NCBI GenBank assembly: GCA_041743835.1
Contig: JBGTLW010000034.1
Location: 1 to 27,866, forward strand
Reading direction: 5' to 3'
DNA from: JBGTLW01 sp041743835
GTDB taxonomy: Bacteria; Planctomycetota; Phycisphaerae; Phycisphaerales; Phycisphaeraceae
Length of the DNA stretch: 27,866 nucleotides
Shown: one piece after another, positions 6,495 through 14,555 of the stretch
Layout of the letters: each line of letters opens with the position of its first letter
Numbering within the stretch: position 1 is the stretch's first letter
Notes under the pieces: generated by a model
The model's input: only the letters and a program-made list of their open reading frames with translations
What the model was told of the DNA's origin: nothing
Databases searched by the model: none
Program-made: the position numbers and the translations under genes

Positions 6495-7864
6495 CATCGC
6501 CCCCGTCGAAGCCCATGCCACGCGTTGTTTCCGGTCTTGGGGGTGTGGATTGTGCCACGCGGAAGGTTGATGCGCTGCAGCTTGACCCCCGCACCTACGC
6601 GCGGGGTCAGGATTGTGTCCACTGCGGGCTTTGCCTGCCAGCGTGCCCGACGTACACCACGACCGGGCTTGAGGCCGACTCCCCGCGCGGCCGGATCATG
6701 CTGATGAAAGGCATGGCCGATGGCCGGGTTGAGCCGACCGCTGCGGTACTCAAGCACCTGGACCTGTGCCTCGACTGCCGGGCTTGCGAGACGGCGTGCC
6801 CATCCGGTGTGGTGTACCACGAGCTCATCGAAGAGACGCGGGAGCACCTGGCTGCCCGCTCCAACAAGTCGCCCGGCCAGCGCGCGATCGGATGGATCAC
6901 CAACCATCTGTTCCCCTACCCGCGCAGGCTGAAGTTGTCGCTGCTTGGGCCGCGGTTGATGCAGCGGATCGGGCTTTGGCCATCGGTTTGCCGCGTGGGG
7001 CACGCGATCCTGCCGGACGAACTCGCGAAGATGCAGTCGATGCTGCCCACCGACGGGCCGATCTGGGAGAGCAGGCTCAACAGCTTTTACCCAGCCTCCA
7101 CCAAGAGCACGCAGGGCGAAAGACGCGTCGCATACTTCGCGGGCTGTGTCGGCAGTGTGTTGTTCCAGGAAGTGAACCGTCAGAGTATCGCGCTGTTGCA
7201 GCACGTGGGGTGCGACGTGCTGGTAGCGGACGCGCAGCGATGCTGCGGAGCCATGCACCACCACAACGGCGACACCACCACAGCCCGACGGTTTGCACGC
7301 AAGAACATCGATGCGTTCTTGCCCGCGAACATTGAGGAGCAAAGGCACCCGCAGATGATCGTGACCAACATCGCGGGTTGCGGCGCGATGCTGCGCGACT
7401 ATGCCCACCTGCTGCGTGATGATCCGGTGTACGCGAAGCGGGCCGCACTGTTCCAGTCGAAGGTTCGAGATATCAGCGAGGCGTTGCTGGCTTATGACCT
7501 ACAACCCACCCGCTCGATCGCCTCTACCGTGACATACCACGACGCGTGCCACCTGCTCCACGCGCAAAAAGTCGCCGCAGCCCCGCGTGAACTGCTATCA
7601 CGGATCGACGGGCTCAACCTTGTTCCGTTGACCGAATCTGACATGTGCTGTGGCGCGGCCGGGACGTATAACCTTACGCAGCCCGATATGGCAAGGTCGT
7701 TGGGTCGGCGGAAGTTGGATCACCTGCGGACCACCGGCGCGAAGATTTGCGTGACAGGGAACGTGGGCTGCGCGATGCAGATCCAGTCCGAGGCTGCGCG
7801 CGCAGGCGACGAGATTCAGGTTGTCCACCCGGTCACGCTGCTGCACCGGGCGGCACTGGGGTGA
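6491..7864 (+). CDS. glcF: Glycolate oxidase iron-sulfur subunit GlcF
   Basis: GlcF carries electrons from the flavin subunits towards the quinone pool. The 457-residue protein has two [4Fe-4S] ferredoxin motifs, Cys42/45/48/52 (CVHCGLCLPACP) and Cys93/96/99/103 (CLDCRACETACP), followed by two CCG domains with CCGAMHH (251-252) and CCGAAGTY (386-387). The order and spacing match GlcF. The start is TTG at 6491, which overlaps the glcE stop as TTGA and is preceded by a purine-rich GGAGGTGAGG. An ATG at codon 9 is an alternative. It ends 15 bp before the converging GH10-like gene. Confidence 0.92.
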   Translation: MTSPPSKPMPRVVSGLGGVDCATRKVDALQLDPRTYARGQDCVHCGLCLPACPTYTTTGLEADSPRGRIMLMKGMADGRVEPTAAVLKHLDLCLDCRACETACPSGVVYHELIEETREHLAARSNKSPGQRAIGWITNHLFPYPRRLKLSLLGPRLMQRIGLWPSVCRVGHAILPDELAKMQSMLPTDGPIWESRLNSFYPASTKSTQGERRVAYFAGCVGSVLFQEVNRQSIALLQHVGCDVLVADAQRCCGAMHHHNGDTTTARRFARKNIDAFLPANIEEQRHPQMIVTNIAGCGAMLRDYAHLLRDDPVYAKRAALFQSKVRDISEALLAYDLQPTRSIASTVTYHDACHLLHAQKVAAAPRELLSRIDGLNLVPLTESDMCCGAAGTYNLTQPDMARSLGRRKLDHLRTTGAKICVTGNVGCAMQIQSEAARAGDEIQVVHPVTLLHRAALG

Positions 7865-7879
7865 TGACGGTGGGCAAGG

Positions 7880-9202
7880 TCACTCAACCGGGTCCGGGCT
7901 GGCCGACCCTTGATCCGGGGCTTTTCGTGGATCACCCTTGTTGGGTTGCACCACAACCAGTTTTTGTTCATCACTTTTTGATACACGCACCAAGCTTGTG
8001 GTGAGCGTTCCGTCGGTCAGGGTCGCGGCTATCTCATAGTTGCCGGGGAACACCCGCGCGTACACGTTGCCCAGTTCGTCGGCCGTGCGCTTCTCGTCGG
8101 TTCGCCAGAGCTTCCAGAACAGGTTGTCGAGTGCTGCGCCTGCGGCAGTGGGTCTGCCCTCGTCGTCGAACAGCGCAGCGGAAACGGCTGCCGCGTCGTC
8201 TGGGGTCACACCCGCGAGGCAGATGCCCTCCACGCTGGGGCTTGCAAACAACACTCGCAGGACCGTCTCCAGACTCAGCGCGGTTTCCAGCGGCTGCTCG
8301 CCAGAGACCTCCAGCGCAGAGAACACCAGCGGCGTACGCAAGCCCTCCAGCCGATCCAGTGACAGCCGAACAGATGTTGGCTCAACCCGGCCCAGAAACC
8401 GCTGGTCGATCGCGACCGCGTCGAAGCGGATAAACGACTCATGCCACGCCGTGACTTTTCTCACCGCATCAAACGAGCGTCGGCGGTCCATCACTTCGTG
8501 AAGGCGAATCCTCAGCGACGCTTGAGGCGACAGTGCGCGTGCACGGTCAAACAACCGCCGCAGCATCGCATCGCCAAGGCGGGACTCGATCAGGTCGTGA
8601 TCCAGCGCGTGGGTGTAGAGGTCAAAGGCCGCGACGCGCCGGCCATGCGGGCCGATGACCCGATCCACCTGCGAGTCAAGCGCTTGCGAAAGCACATCGT
8701 CATCAGCCTTGACCAGGTGGCTTGGGCCGCGGCCCTTGTCTGCGGAAAGCACCCCGCCCCACCAGATGTCCAGGCCATGCGCCTCGGCGGCATTCATCAG
8801 AGCCAGGGCTGACGCGGTATCCAGCCCGCGGCCCTCCTGCGGTTCGATCACCGTCCAGGGCGTGTGCCGATCGAGCGACGCGGTATTGAAGCACCGCCAA
8901 ACGACACCTTCCGCGCGGTACGCCTCCGGCCAACCGCTCGCGGGCACGACAAAACCCAGCGGGAACTCGTGGCTGGTCTGATTCAGGTGGACCCGGGCAT
9001 TAGGGACGGGCTGCCCCTCGGCATCGAGGACAAGCACGCGGATTTCGGTCTTGCGGTGCTTTTCGATGCGAGCCTGCGACTCCTGAACCCAAGGCCCAAC
9101 CAACACTTGCCCAGTTGCCGAAGGCACCAGACACATCCACAGGCCGATGCAGATGCAGCAGATCACAACTAAGTCGCGCGGGTTCATGCCTGTTCTACTC
9201 AT
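7880..9202 (-). CDS. Secreted GH10-like protein lacking expected catalytic residues
   Basis: The 440-residue product has an N-terminal signal peptide (hydrophobic core VVICCICIGLWMCLV, probable cleavage near SATG-Q) and then an RVLVLDAEGQPVPNARV beta segment followed by HEFPLG. This is how planctomycete glycoside hydrolase family 10 (xylanase-type) proteins often begin. Residues 191-235 align with the acid/base strand and following helix, and 290-332 with the nucleophile strand and the HPxVxGxxxWG strand. However, the WDVVNEPL motif reads FDLYTHAL, the TELDV motif reads SALEV, and the WG reads AG. It is therefore probably a non-catalytic GH10-fold protein. Start: ATG at 9202, preceded by TAAAGT and 5 nt; TTG at 9208 and ATG at 9187 also possible. 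It begins 20 nt after radA. Confidence 0.6.
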   Translation of the reverse strand: MSRTGMNPRDLVVICCICIGLWMCLVPSATGQVLVGPWVQESQARIEKHRKTEIRVLVLDAEGQPVPNARVHLNQTSHEFPLGFVVPASGWPEAYRAEGVVWRCFNTASLDRHTPWTVIEPQEGRGLDTASALALMNAAEAHGLDIWWGGVLSADKGRGPSHLVKADDDVLSQALDSQVDRVIGPHGRRVAAFDLYTHALDHDLIESRLGDAMLRRLFDRARALSPQASLRIRLHEVMDRRRSFDAVRKVTAWHESFIRFDAVAIDQRFLGRVEPTSVRLSLDRLEGLRTPLVFSALEVSGEQPLETALSLETVLRVLFASPSVEGICLAGVTPDDAAAVSAALFDDEGRPTAAGAALDNLFWKLWRTDEKRTADELGNVYARVFPGNYEIAATLTDGTLTTSLVRVSKSDEQKLVVVQPNKGDPRKAPDQGSASPDPVE

Positions 9203-9221
9203 CGGCAACTTTACATGCTCG

Positions 9222-10691
9222 CTACGCCAGCAATTGCAACGCGGCGTCCAAGGTGCGGACTGTCACCAGCTTCGTGCCGCGCGGCGGTTTGACCGTCGTT
9301 GGCGGGCACATCATTTGATTGAAGCCCAATCTGGACGCCTCACGGATCCGGCGGTCCATCTGCTGTACATGCCGCACCTCTCCGCCAAGCCCGATCTCAC
9401 CCACAGCACACACACCCTCACCCAGCGTGCGGTTGTAGTGCGCACCCGCGATCGCCAGGGCCGTCGCGAGGTCCGCCGCCGGTTCCACGACTTTCATCCC
9501 GCCGACGCTGGATGCAAAGACATCCTGATCCGCCAGCCTCAGCCCGCCGCGCTTCTCCAGCACCGCGATGAGCATCGCCAGCCGGCTGCTGTCCAGCCCG
9601 GACACTTTCCGCTTGGCCGAGCCGAGGAACCCTGTCGCGGTAAGCGCCTGCACTTCTACCAGCAGGCACCGCGTTCCCTGCAACACCGGGCATACCACGC
9701 TGCCGCTCCGCGCGGTGTATTCCTTAGCCAGCAGCCCCGACCCATCCGCGACCTCGCACAACCCGCCATCAGTCATCTCAAATAGCCCGACCTCCAGGGT
9801 TGTCCCAAAGCGGTTCTTGATCCCTCGCACCACGCGGTGGCTGTGGTATCGATCGCCCTCGAAATAGAGCACCGTATCTACCATGTGCTCCAGGAGCCGT
9901 GGCCCCGCCAGCGCCCCCTGCTTCGTGACATGCCCCACCAACAGCAACGCGCTGCCGGATTGCTTGGCGAAGTAAACCAGTTCCAGGCAACACGCACGCA
10001 ACTGGGTCACGCTGCCCGGTGCCGCGGGCAGATCGCCCTTGTAGATCATCTGGATCGAGTCGATCACCACAGCCGCGGGGCCTAGCTTGCGGGCCTGCTC
10101 CACAATCCGCGCGAGGTTGGTATCTGCAAGGACATAGAGCGAATCAGGCAGCGCATCGCCTGGCTTGCCCAGCAGCCGCTGCGCCCTCATGCGTAACTGC
10201 CCCGCCGATTCCTCGCTGGTGACATACAGCACACACCGCCCGGTCCCAGCTAGGCGAGCCGCCATCTGCAACATCAACGTGGACTTGCCGATGCCCGGGT
10301 CGCCGCCTAGCAATACCGCGCTGCCGGGCACCAATCCCCCGCCGCCCCCAACCGCCGCGTTCGTGCCCGACTTAACCCGCGAACCCTTGGCATCTGCGTG
10401 GCTTTGATCCGCAACATCCTCACTGTTCACACCACCCAGGACACGGTCCAGTTCACCGATGCCCGTGCTCATCCGAGCGGTCGTTGGCTCGCCTTCGCCA
10501 ACTTGGGCTATGGGGCGGGCCTCGGTGGTCTGTGCGACGATACCGCCGTGCGGGTCCTGCCTTGAAGATGCGTCGGCGGGCTTGAACTCATCCAGCGCAT
10601 CCCACGCGCCGCAGTCCGGGCACTTGCCCATCCACCGCGCCTGCACCCCGCCGCACTCCCGGCAGACAAACTGGGTCCGAGCCTTGGCCAT
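9222..10691 (-). CDS. radA: DNA repair/recombination ATPase RadA (Sms)
   Basis: RadA is a hexameric, RecA-like helicase that promotes branch migration during recombination repair. Numbered from the possible GTG at 10697, the protein has a zinc finger (Cys12/15/26/29, CRECG and CPDCGAW), Walker A GGDPGIGKST (131-140), the RadA-specific KNRFG motif (293-297) and a C-terminal Lon-protease-like domain (SSVGGMKVVEPAADLA). About 30 residues rich in Gly, Ser, Asp and Ala (90-119) are inserted between ELDRVLGG and GLVPGS, where most RadA proteins run straight on. I prefer the ATG at 10691 because a TAGCAT box lies exactly 6 nt before it. The downstream GH10-like gene may share its transcript. Confidence 0.93.
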   Translation of the reverse strand: MAKARTQFVCRECGGVQARWMGKCPDCGAWDALDEFKPADASSRQDPHGGIVAQTTEARPIAQVGEGEPTTARMSTGIGELDRVLGGVNSEDVADQSHADAKGSRVKSGTNAAVGGGGGLVPGSAVLLGGDPGIGKSTLMLQMAARLAGTGRCVLYVTSEESAGQLRMRAQRLLGKPGDALPDSLYVLADTNLARIVEQARKLGPAAVVIDSIQMIYKGDLPAAPGSVTQLRACCLELVYFAKQSGSALLLVGHVTKQGALAGPRLLEHMVDTVLYFEGDRYHSHRVVRGIKNRFGTTLEVGLFEMTDGGLCEVADGSGLLAKEYTARSGSVVCPVLQGTRCLLVEVQALTATGFLGSAKRKVSGLDSSRLAMLIAVLEKRGGLRLADQDVFASSVGGMKVVEPAADLATALAIAGAHYNRTLGEGVCAVGEIGLGGEVRHVQQMDRRIREASRLGFNQMMCPPTTVKPPRGTKLVTVRTLDAALQLLA

Positions 10692-10697
10692 GCGCAC

Positions 10698-10703
10698 ATG
10701 CTA
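10698..10703 (-). promoter_or_regulatory. radA -10 box, leaderless arrangement
   Basis: On the minus strand TAGCAT is followed by 6 nt (GTGCGC) and the ATG at 10691. No good -35 box lies 16-18 nt upstream. The box supports the ATG over the in-frame GTG at 10697. Confidence 0.5.
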
Positions 10704-10786
10704 CCGCACGGCACGGTGCGATGGCGTGCGTGCAACGGGAGGCTGTGGCGGTCCGAACGCCGAACGGATAGTCTTAACGCACCGTT

Positions 10787-12025
10787 ATGCTCGACTTTGC
10801 CGACCAACCCTACCGCTTCACACCCCCCGCCCCGAACCGGCTGGTCGCGTTCATCTTCAAGCGCCTCAACTACCGCTGGTACCTGCCCCGGAAGCAGCGC
10901 ATCACCAGCGTCACCGTCAGCGGGCGCGATGAATTGATCCACGCCAGGCGGGAGGGTGATGCCGTGCTCTTCCTGCCCAACCACCCCACCCACAGCGACG
11001 CGGCGATCTTCATCGAGGCGCAGCGACAAGCGGGCTCCCGTACACGCATGATGGCGGCCTACGACGTGTTCCTCCGCAGCAGGATCGATGCCTGGATCAT
11101 GCGCAAACTCGGCGCCTTCTCCGTCGATCGTGAGGGGTCGGACCAGCGTTCCATGAAGGAGGCCATGCGCACGCTCACCGAGTTGTCACAGTCGGGCTGG
11201 GCGCTGACGATTTTTCCCGAGGGCAATGTCTATCTTGAAGGCGAACGCGTCACACCGTTCAACGACGGCGCGTCATTTCTCGCGTTGCGGGCCGCCAAGG
11301 AGCTCGCCGAGTCGGGCCGCCGCGTGCTGATCGTGCCCGTCTCGATCAAGGTGACACACACGACCGATCAGCGGAGTACGCTTATCCAAGCGCTGGCGCG
11401 GCTGGCTGGGGAGGTCGGCGTCACGATTGATGCGCAAGGCTCACCCATCGAAGCGCTCAAGACGATCGGCCTCGCGGCGATGCACCGCAACCTCAAGCAG
11501 CGCGGGCTGGACCAACCGCAGGCAGAGGACCTGCCCACACTGATCCATGCCGCCGCCGATGCCGTGCTCAGAGACCTTGAGCGCAAGCTCGACATCACGC
11601 CCAAGCCCGGCGACACCCCAATCGACCGCGTCCGCGCCGCCCGTCGGATCATCCACGAGGTGCGCACCGACACAGACCGCGCGATCGACCACGCCGCCGC
11701 CCGCGTCTGGGCGGACCAGGCGATGCTCGCCTTCCGCTTCGCCAGTTACTCCGGCCGTTACGTCGGCGAACGCCCCACACTCGATCGCGTGGCAGAAACC
11801 ATCGACAAGCTCGACGAAGACCTGCATGGCCGTTGGCCCACCCCCAACGCGGATCGTGCCGCTTTCGTACACTTCAATACGCCTATTGATTTGACGTCGT
11901 ATCTCAGCGAGAAGCGCACGCGCGATGCCGTCCGCAAGCTCACCGCAGATTGTGAGGCGGCGGTGCAAGCCGGACTCGAAGCGCTGTGCGAAAGCAACCC
12001 GCATGAGGGTGGCAAACCCTGGTAG
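10787..12025 (+). CDS. PlsC-type acyltransferase domain protein
   Basis: The 412-residue product has an LPLAT/PlsC acyltransferase domain at about residues 25-220. Block I is NHPTHSD (His66 and Asp71, the HX4D catalytic pair) and block III is FPEGN (143-147), with a GAFSVDREG strand between. The fold transfers an acyl group to a glycerophosphate, lysophospholipid or related acceptor at the inner membrane face. The C-terminal half (about 230-412) is mostly helical and charged and matches nothing I recognise, so the exact acceptor is unknown. No clear transmembrane helix is visible. The gene diverges from radA; a TAGTCT box ends 12 nt before the ATG. Confidence 0.8.
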   Translation: MLDFADQPYRFTPPAPNRLVAFIFKRLNYRWYLPRKQRITSVTVSGRDELIHARREGDAVLFLPNHPTHSDAAIFIEAQRQAGSRTRMMAAYDVFLRSRIDAWIMRKLGAFSVDREGSDQRSMKEAMRTLTELSQSGWALTIFPEGNVYLEGERVTPFNDGASFLALRAAKELAESGRRVLIVPVSIKVTHTTDQRSTLIQALARLAGEVGVTIDAQGSPIEALKTIGLAAMHRNLKQRGLDQPQAEDLPTLIHAAADAVLRDLERKLDITPKPGDTPIDRVRAARRIIHEVRTDTDRAIDHAAARVWADQAMLAFRFASYSGRYVGERPTLDRVAETIDKLDEDLHGRWPTPNADRAAFVHFNTPIDLTSYLSEKRTRDAVRKLTADCEAAVQAGLEALCESNPHEGGKPW

Positions 12026-12036
12026 GGTGCAGGCAC

Positions 12037-12792
12037 TTACTCCCCCGCCGCAGCCGCGTCGAGGTACCACGTCAACACGCCATCAGCGGGCCTGATACCC
12101 GAGACGGGGACATCGTGGGTGTCCGGTGCCTTGAGCGCGGCCACGCGCTTAAGTGCCGCGAGCTTCTTTGAGCCGACACACAGCACCGCGAGCCGACGCG
12201 CGGCGTTGAGTAATGGATAGGTCATCGTTACACGGTCGGGCGGTGTGACATGCTCCCCCTCGTTCACCACGATCCAACGATCCATGACGCGAATCGCTGC
12301 GGAATGGGGGAACAGCGACGCGGTGTGGCAGTCGTCGCCCATGCCCAGCAGCACAAAGTCCAGCCTCGGCGTGCCGTCCGCCGCGATACACCGCGGTGTC
12401 TGACCAAACACATCGCGCAGCGTCTGCTCGTATTCCCCAGCGGGATCGGTCGAGAGCACGGGCATCGCATGGACCTGTGACCGGCGGATCGTGGTGTGGT
12501 CCGTCAGCGCCTCGCGGATCATGCGGATATTGGACTTGTCGTTGTCCTCGGGGACGCGGCGTTCATCGACGATCCACACGTGCGTCCGCTCCCACGGGAA
12601 CACACGGTAACGCGGGTCGATCACCAGCGAGATATAGAACGGCTCGGGCGTTGAGCCGCCGGACAAGGCGAGGTGGAACACGCCGCGCTCGCGTACCGCT
12701 TCCATCGCCGTGGCAGTGAGGGCGTCACCCAGCGCCTCGAACAGGTCGTGCGTGTCAGGTCGGACGAGCGTGGAGCCTGGGAGTTTAAGCAT
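12037..12792 (-). CDS. pgl: 6-phosphogluconolactonase (DevB/Pgl type)
   Basis: This enzyme hydrolyses 6-phosphoglucono-1,5-lactone to 6-phosphogluconate, step 2 of the oxidative pentose phosphate pathway, in the cytoplasm. The 251-residue protein has ALSGGSTPEPFY (substrate phosphate loop), VWIVDERRVPEDNDKSN and LLGMGDDCHTASLFPHS, all diagnostic of the Pgl family and distinct from the GlcN6P deaminase active site. It lies 76 nt downstream of zwf on the same strand, so one transcript is likely, although a hairpin sits in the gap. It converges on the acyltransferase gene with an 11-bp gap. Confidence 0.92.
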   Translation of the reverse strand: MLKLPGSTLVRPDTHDLFEALGDALTATAMEAVRERGVFHLALSGGSTPEPFYISLVIDPRYRVFPWERTHVWIVDERRVPEDNDKSNIRMIREALTDHTTIRRSQVHAMPVLSTDPAGEYEQTLRDVFGQTPRCIAADGTPRLDFVLLGMGDDCHTASLFPHSAAIRVMDRWIVVNEGEHVTPPDRVTMTYPLLNAARRLAVLCVGSKKLAALKRVAALKAPDTHDVPVSGIRPADGVLTWYLDAAAAGE

Positions 12793-12833
12793 GAGATAAG
12801 GTGCGTGCTATGAGTGAGCGGACGGGCGACGGA

Positions 12834-12853
12834 CCGGGCAGTCTGCTGCCCGG
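12834..12853 (-). terminator. Hairpin in the zwf-pgl gap
   Basis: CCGGGCAG and CTGCCCGG form a perfect 8-bp stem with a 4-nt loop, 15 nt downstream of the zwf stop on the minus strand. There is no T tract, so RNA stabilisation or partial termination between zwf and pgl is as likely as true termination. Confidence 0.4.
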
Positions 12854-12868
12854 GTTCCCATCGCCGGT

Positions 12869-14383
12869 TCAGTCATTGCGCCAGTAGCGGTTTTCCTTCG
12901 CCATCATGATGTCCGAAGCCGAGGGTCCCCACGATCCCGCGTTGTAGTTGGGCAGGTCTTCCTGCGGGTTCTGTGCCCAGTAATCGAGCACGGGCTGGCA
13001 GGCGTACCAGCTTGCCTCGACCTCGTCGCGGTGCTTGTAGTTGGTCAGGTCGCCGCGGAGGCAGTCGTTGAGCAGGATGGCGTAGCCGTCGGGCGGGCTG
13101 ACTTTCCACTGCTTCTCGTAGTCGAAGTCCATGACGACGGGCTTGATGTTCAGCCCCAGGCCGGGCACCTTGCCCTCGAAGCGGATGCGGATGCCCTCGT
13201 TGGGCTGCACGCTGACCACAATCTGGTTCGGCTTGGAGTTTTTGCCGTGCTCTCGGAACAGGCAGTGCGGCGTCGGCTTGAAGTAGAGGACGATCTCGGT
13301 CTTTTTCGCCGCCATGGCCTTGCCGCTGCGCAGGTAGAAGGGCACGCCGCCCCACCGCCACGTGTCGATGTGGAACTGCACCGCGGCAAACGTGTCGGTC
13401 TGGCTTTCGGGGTCCACGCCCTCGGCATCGCGGTAGGCTTTGATCAGCTTGCCGTTGACACTGCCGGAGTTGTACTGCCCGCGTACCGCGATACTCGGCA
13501 CCTCATGCAGCTTGGGCACACGCAGGGCCTTGAACACCTTCACCTTTTCGGTGCGCACATCCGTGGCATCGAGCGTGATGGGCGGCTCCATGGCCACCAG
13601 CGACAGCACCTGCAACAGGTGGCTCTGCACCATATCGCGCATCGCCCCGCCGGACGGCCCGTCGTAATAACCGCCCCGCCCCTCGATACCCACCGTCTCG
13701 CTCGCGGTGATCTGCACGTGGTCGATGTACCGCTGGTTCCAGATCGGCTCGAACAGCGCGTTCGCAAACCGCACCACCATCAGGTTCTGCACCAGCTCTT
13801 TGCCCAGGTAGTGATCGATCCGGTAGATGTCGTCTTCCTCGAACACCTGGGCCAGCACCTGGTTGAGATGGCGGGCGGACTTGGGGTCGGCACCGAAGGG
13901 CTTCTCGACAATGATCCGCTGCCACGGCCGCTGGCCCTCGTCGATGGTGCAGTAGTGCTTGCCCTCCGCCACAAGACCCGAGCCGCCGATCTGCTGGATG
14001 ATCGGCTCGAAGAACTGCGGGGCCATCGACAGGTAGAACAGGATATTGGGCCCGGTGCCATGCTCCTGGCTCAGTGACGCGATCCGGCTCTTGAGCCCGG
14101 CCCAGTCCGCTTGCTTGGTAGCATCGGCGGCGTGGTAATGGACTCGCTTGGCGAACTGCGCAAAATCGTCGCCGTAGCTCTCGGGAGCGAAGTCCTGAAG
14201 CAGGTCGCGGTAGGCGTCATCTGAGAACTCTGTCCGGCTGACGCCGACCACCGCGAAGTTGGTCGGGGACTGCTTGTTCTTCCAGAGGTAATACAGCGCG
14301 GGGATGAGCTTGCGCTTGGTCAGGTCGCCTGACGCACCAAAGATGACGATCAGGCAGTCCGCGGGCTTCTTGGTGCTGGGCAT
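12869..14383 (-). CDS. zwf: Glucose-6-phosphate 1-dehydrogenase
   Basis: This enzyme oxidises glucose 6-phosphate to 6-phosphogluconolactone with NADP+ or NAD+, feeding the next gene's enzyme. The 504-residue protein has the N-terminal nucleotide-binding IFGASGDLTKRKLIPALYYL segment and the active-site RIDHYLGKE motif followed by NLMVVRFAN. The C-terminal domain continues to the end (SWGPSASDIMMAKE), the usual length for the family. Start: ATG at 14383; an in-frame GTG at 14392 is possible and neither has a clear ribosome binding site. A promoter with ideal spacing lies about 90 nt upstream, after mnmG. Confidence 0.95.
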   Translation of the reverse strand: MPSTKKPADCLIVIFGASGDLTKRKLIPALYYLWKNKQSPTNFAVVGVSRTEFSDDAYRDLLQDFAPESYGDDFAQFAKRVHYHAADATKQADWAGLKSRIASLSQEHGTGPNILFYLSMAPQFFEPIIQQIGGSGLVAEGKHYCTIDEGQRPWQRIIVEKPFGADPKSARHLNQVLAQVFEEDDIYRIDHYLGKELVQNLMVVRFANALFEPIWNQRYIDHVQITASETVGIEGRGGYYDGPSGGAMRDMVQSHLLQVLSLVAMEPPITLDATDVRTEKVKVFKALRVPKLHEVPSIAVRGQYNSGSVNGKLIKAYRDAEGVDPESQTDTFAAVQFHIDTWRWGGVPFYLRSGKAMAAKKTEIVLYFKPTPHCLFREHGKNSKPNQIVVSVQPNEGIRIRFEGKVPGLGLNIKPVVMDFDYEKQWKVSPPDGYAILLNDCLRGDLTNYKHRDEVEASWYACQPVLDYWAQNPQEDLPNYNAGSWGPSASDIMMAKENRYWRND

Positions 14384-14477
14384 GGGTGTCACTTCGGAGA
14401 ATGGGTGCGTCGTTCTTCAATATCGCTGCCCGCCCTAACCCTTGCGTCCTGTGGGTGCGTTGAGCAGTCTGCGGTAC

Positions 14478-14506
14478 AGTCTAATCATCGTCTGATCGGG
14501 GGCCAA
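14478..14506 (-). promoter_or_regulatory. zwf sigma-70-type promoter
   Basis: On the minus strand a -35 box TTGGCC (14506-14501) and a -10 box TAGACT (14483-14478) are spaced by 17 nt in the 163-bp gap between mnmG and zwf. The predicted start near 14471 gives a leader of about 85 nt. This suggests zwf-pgl is transcribed independently of mnmG. Confidence 0.6.
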
Positions 14507-14555
14507 TTGCGTAAACGCGCCCGTAGTGCTCTGTCATTTTGATGCAGACGGCGAC

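Noticed and set aside
5433..6521. 362-codon minus-strand open frame opposite glcE
   Set aside because: It mirrors glcE codons, is rich in His/Arg/Gln as expected of an antisense frame, and has no start signal.
13031..14077. 348-codon plus-strand open frame opposite zwf
   Set aside because: It is antisense to the well-supported zwf gene and its product has no recognisable motif; high GC content makes such long shadows common.
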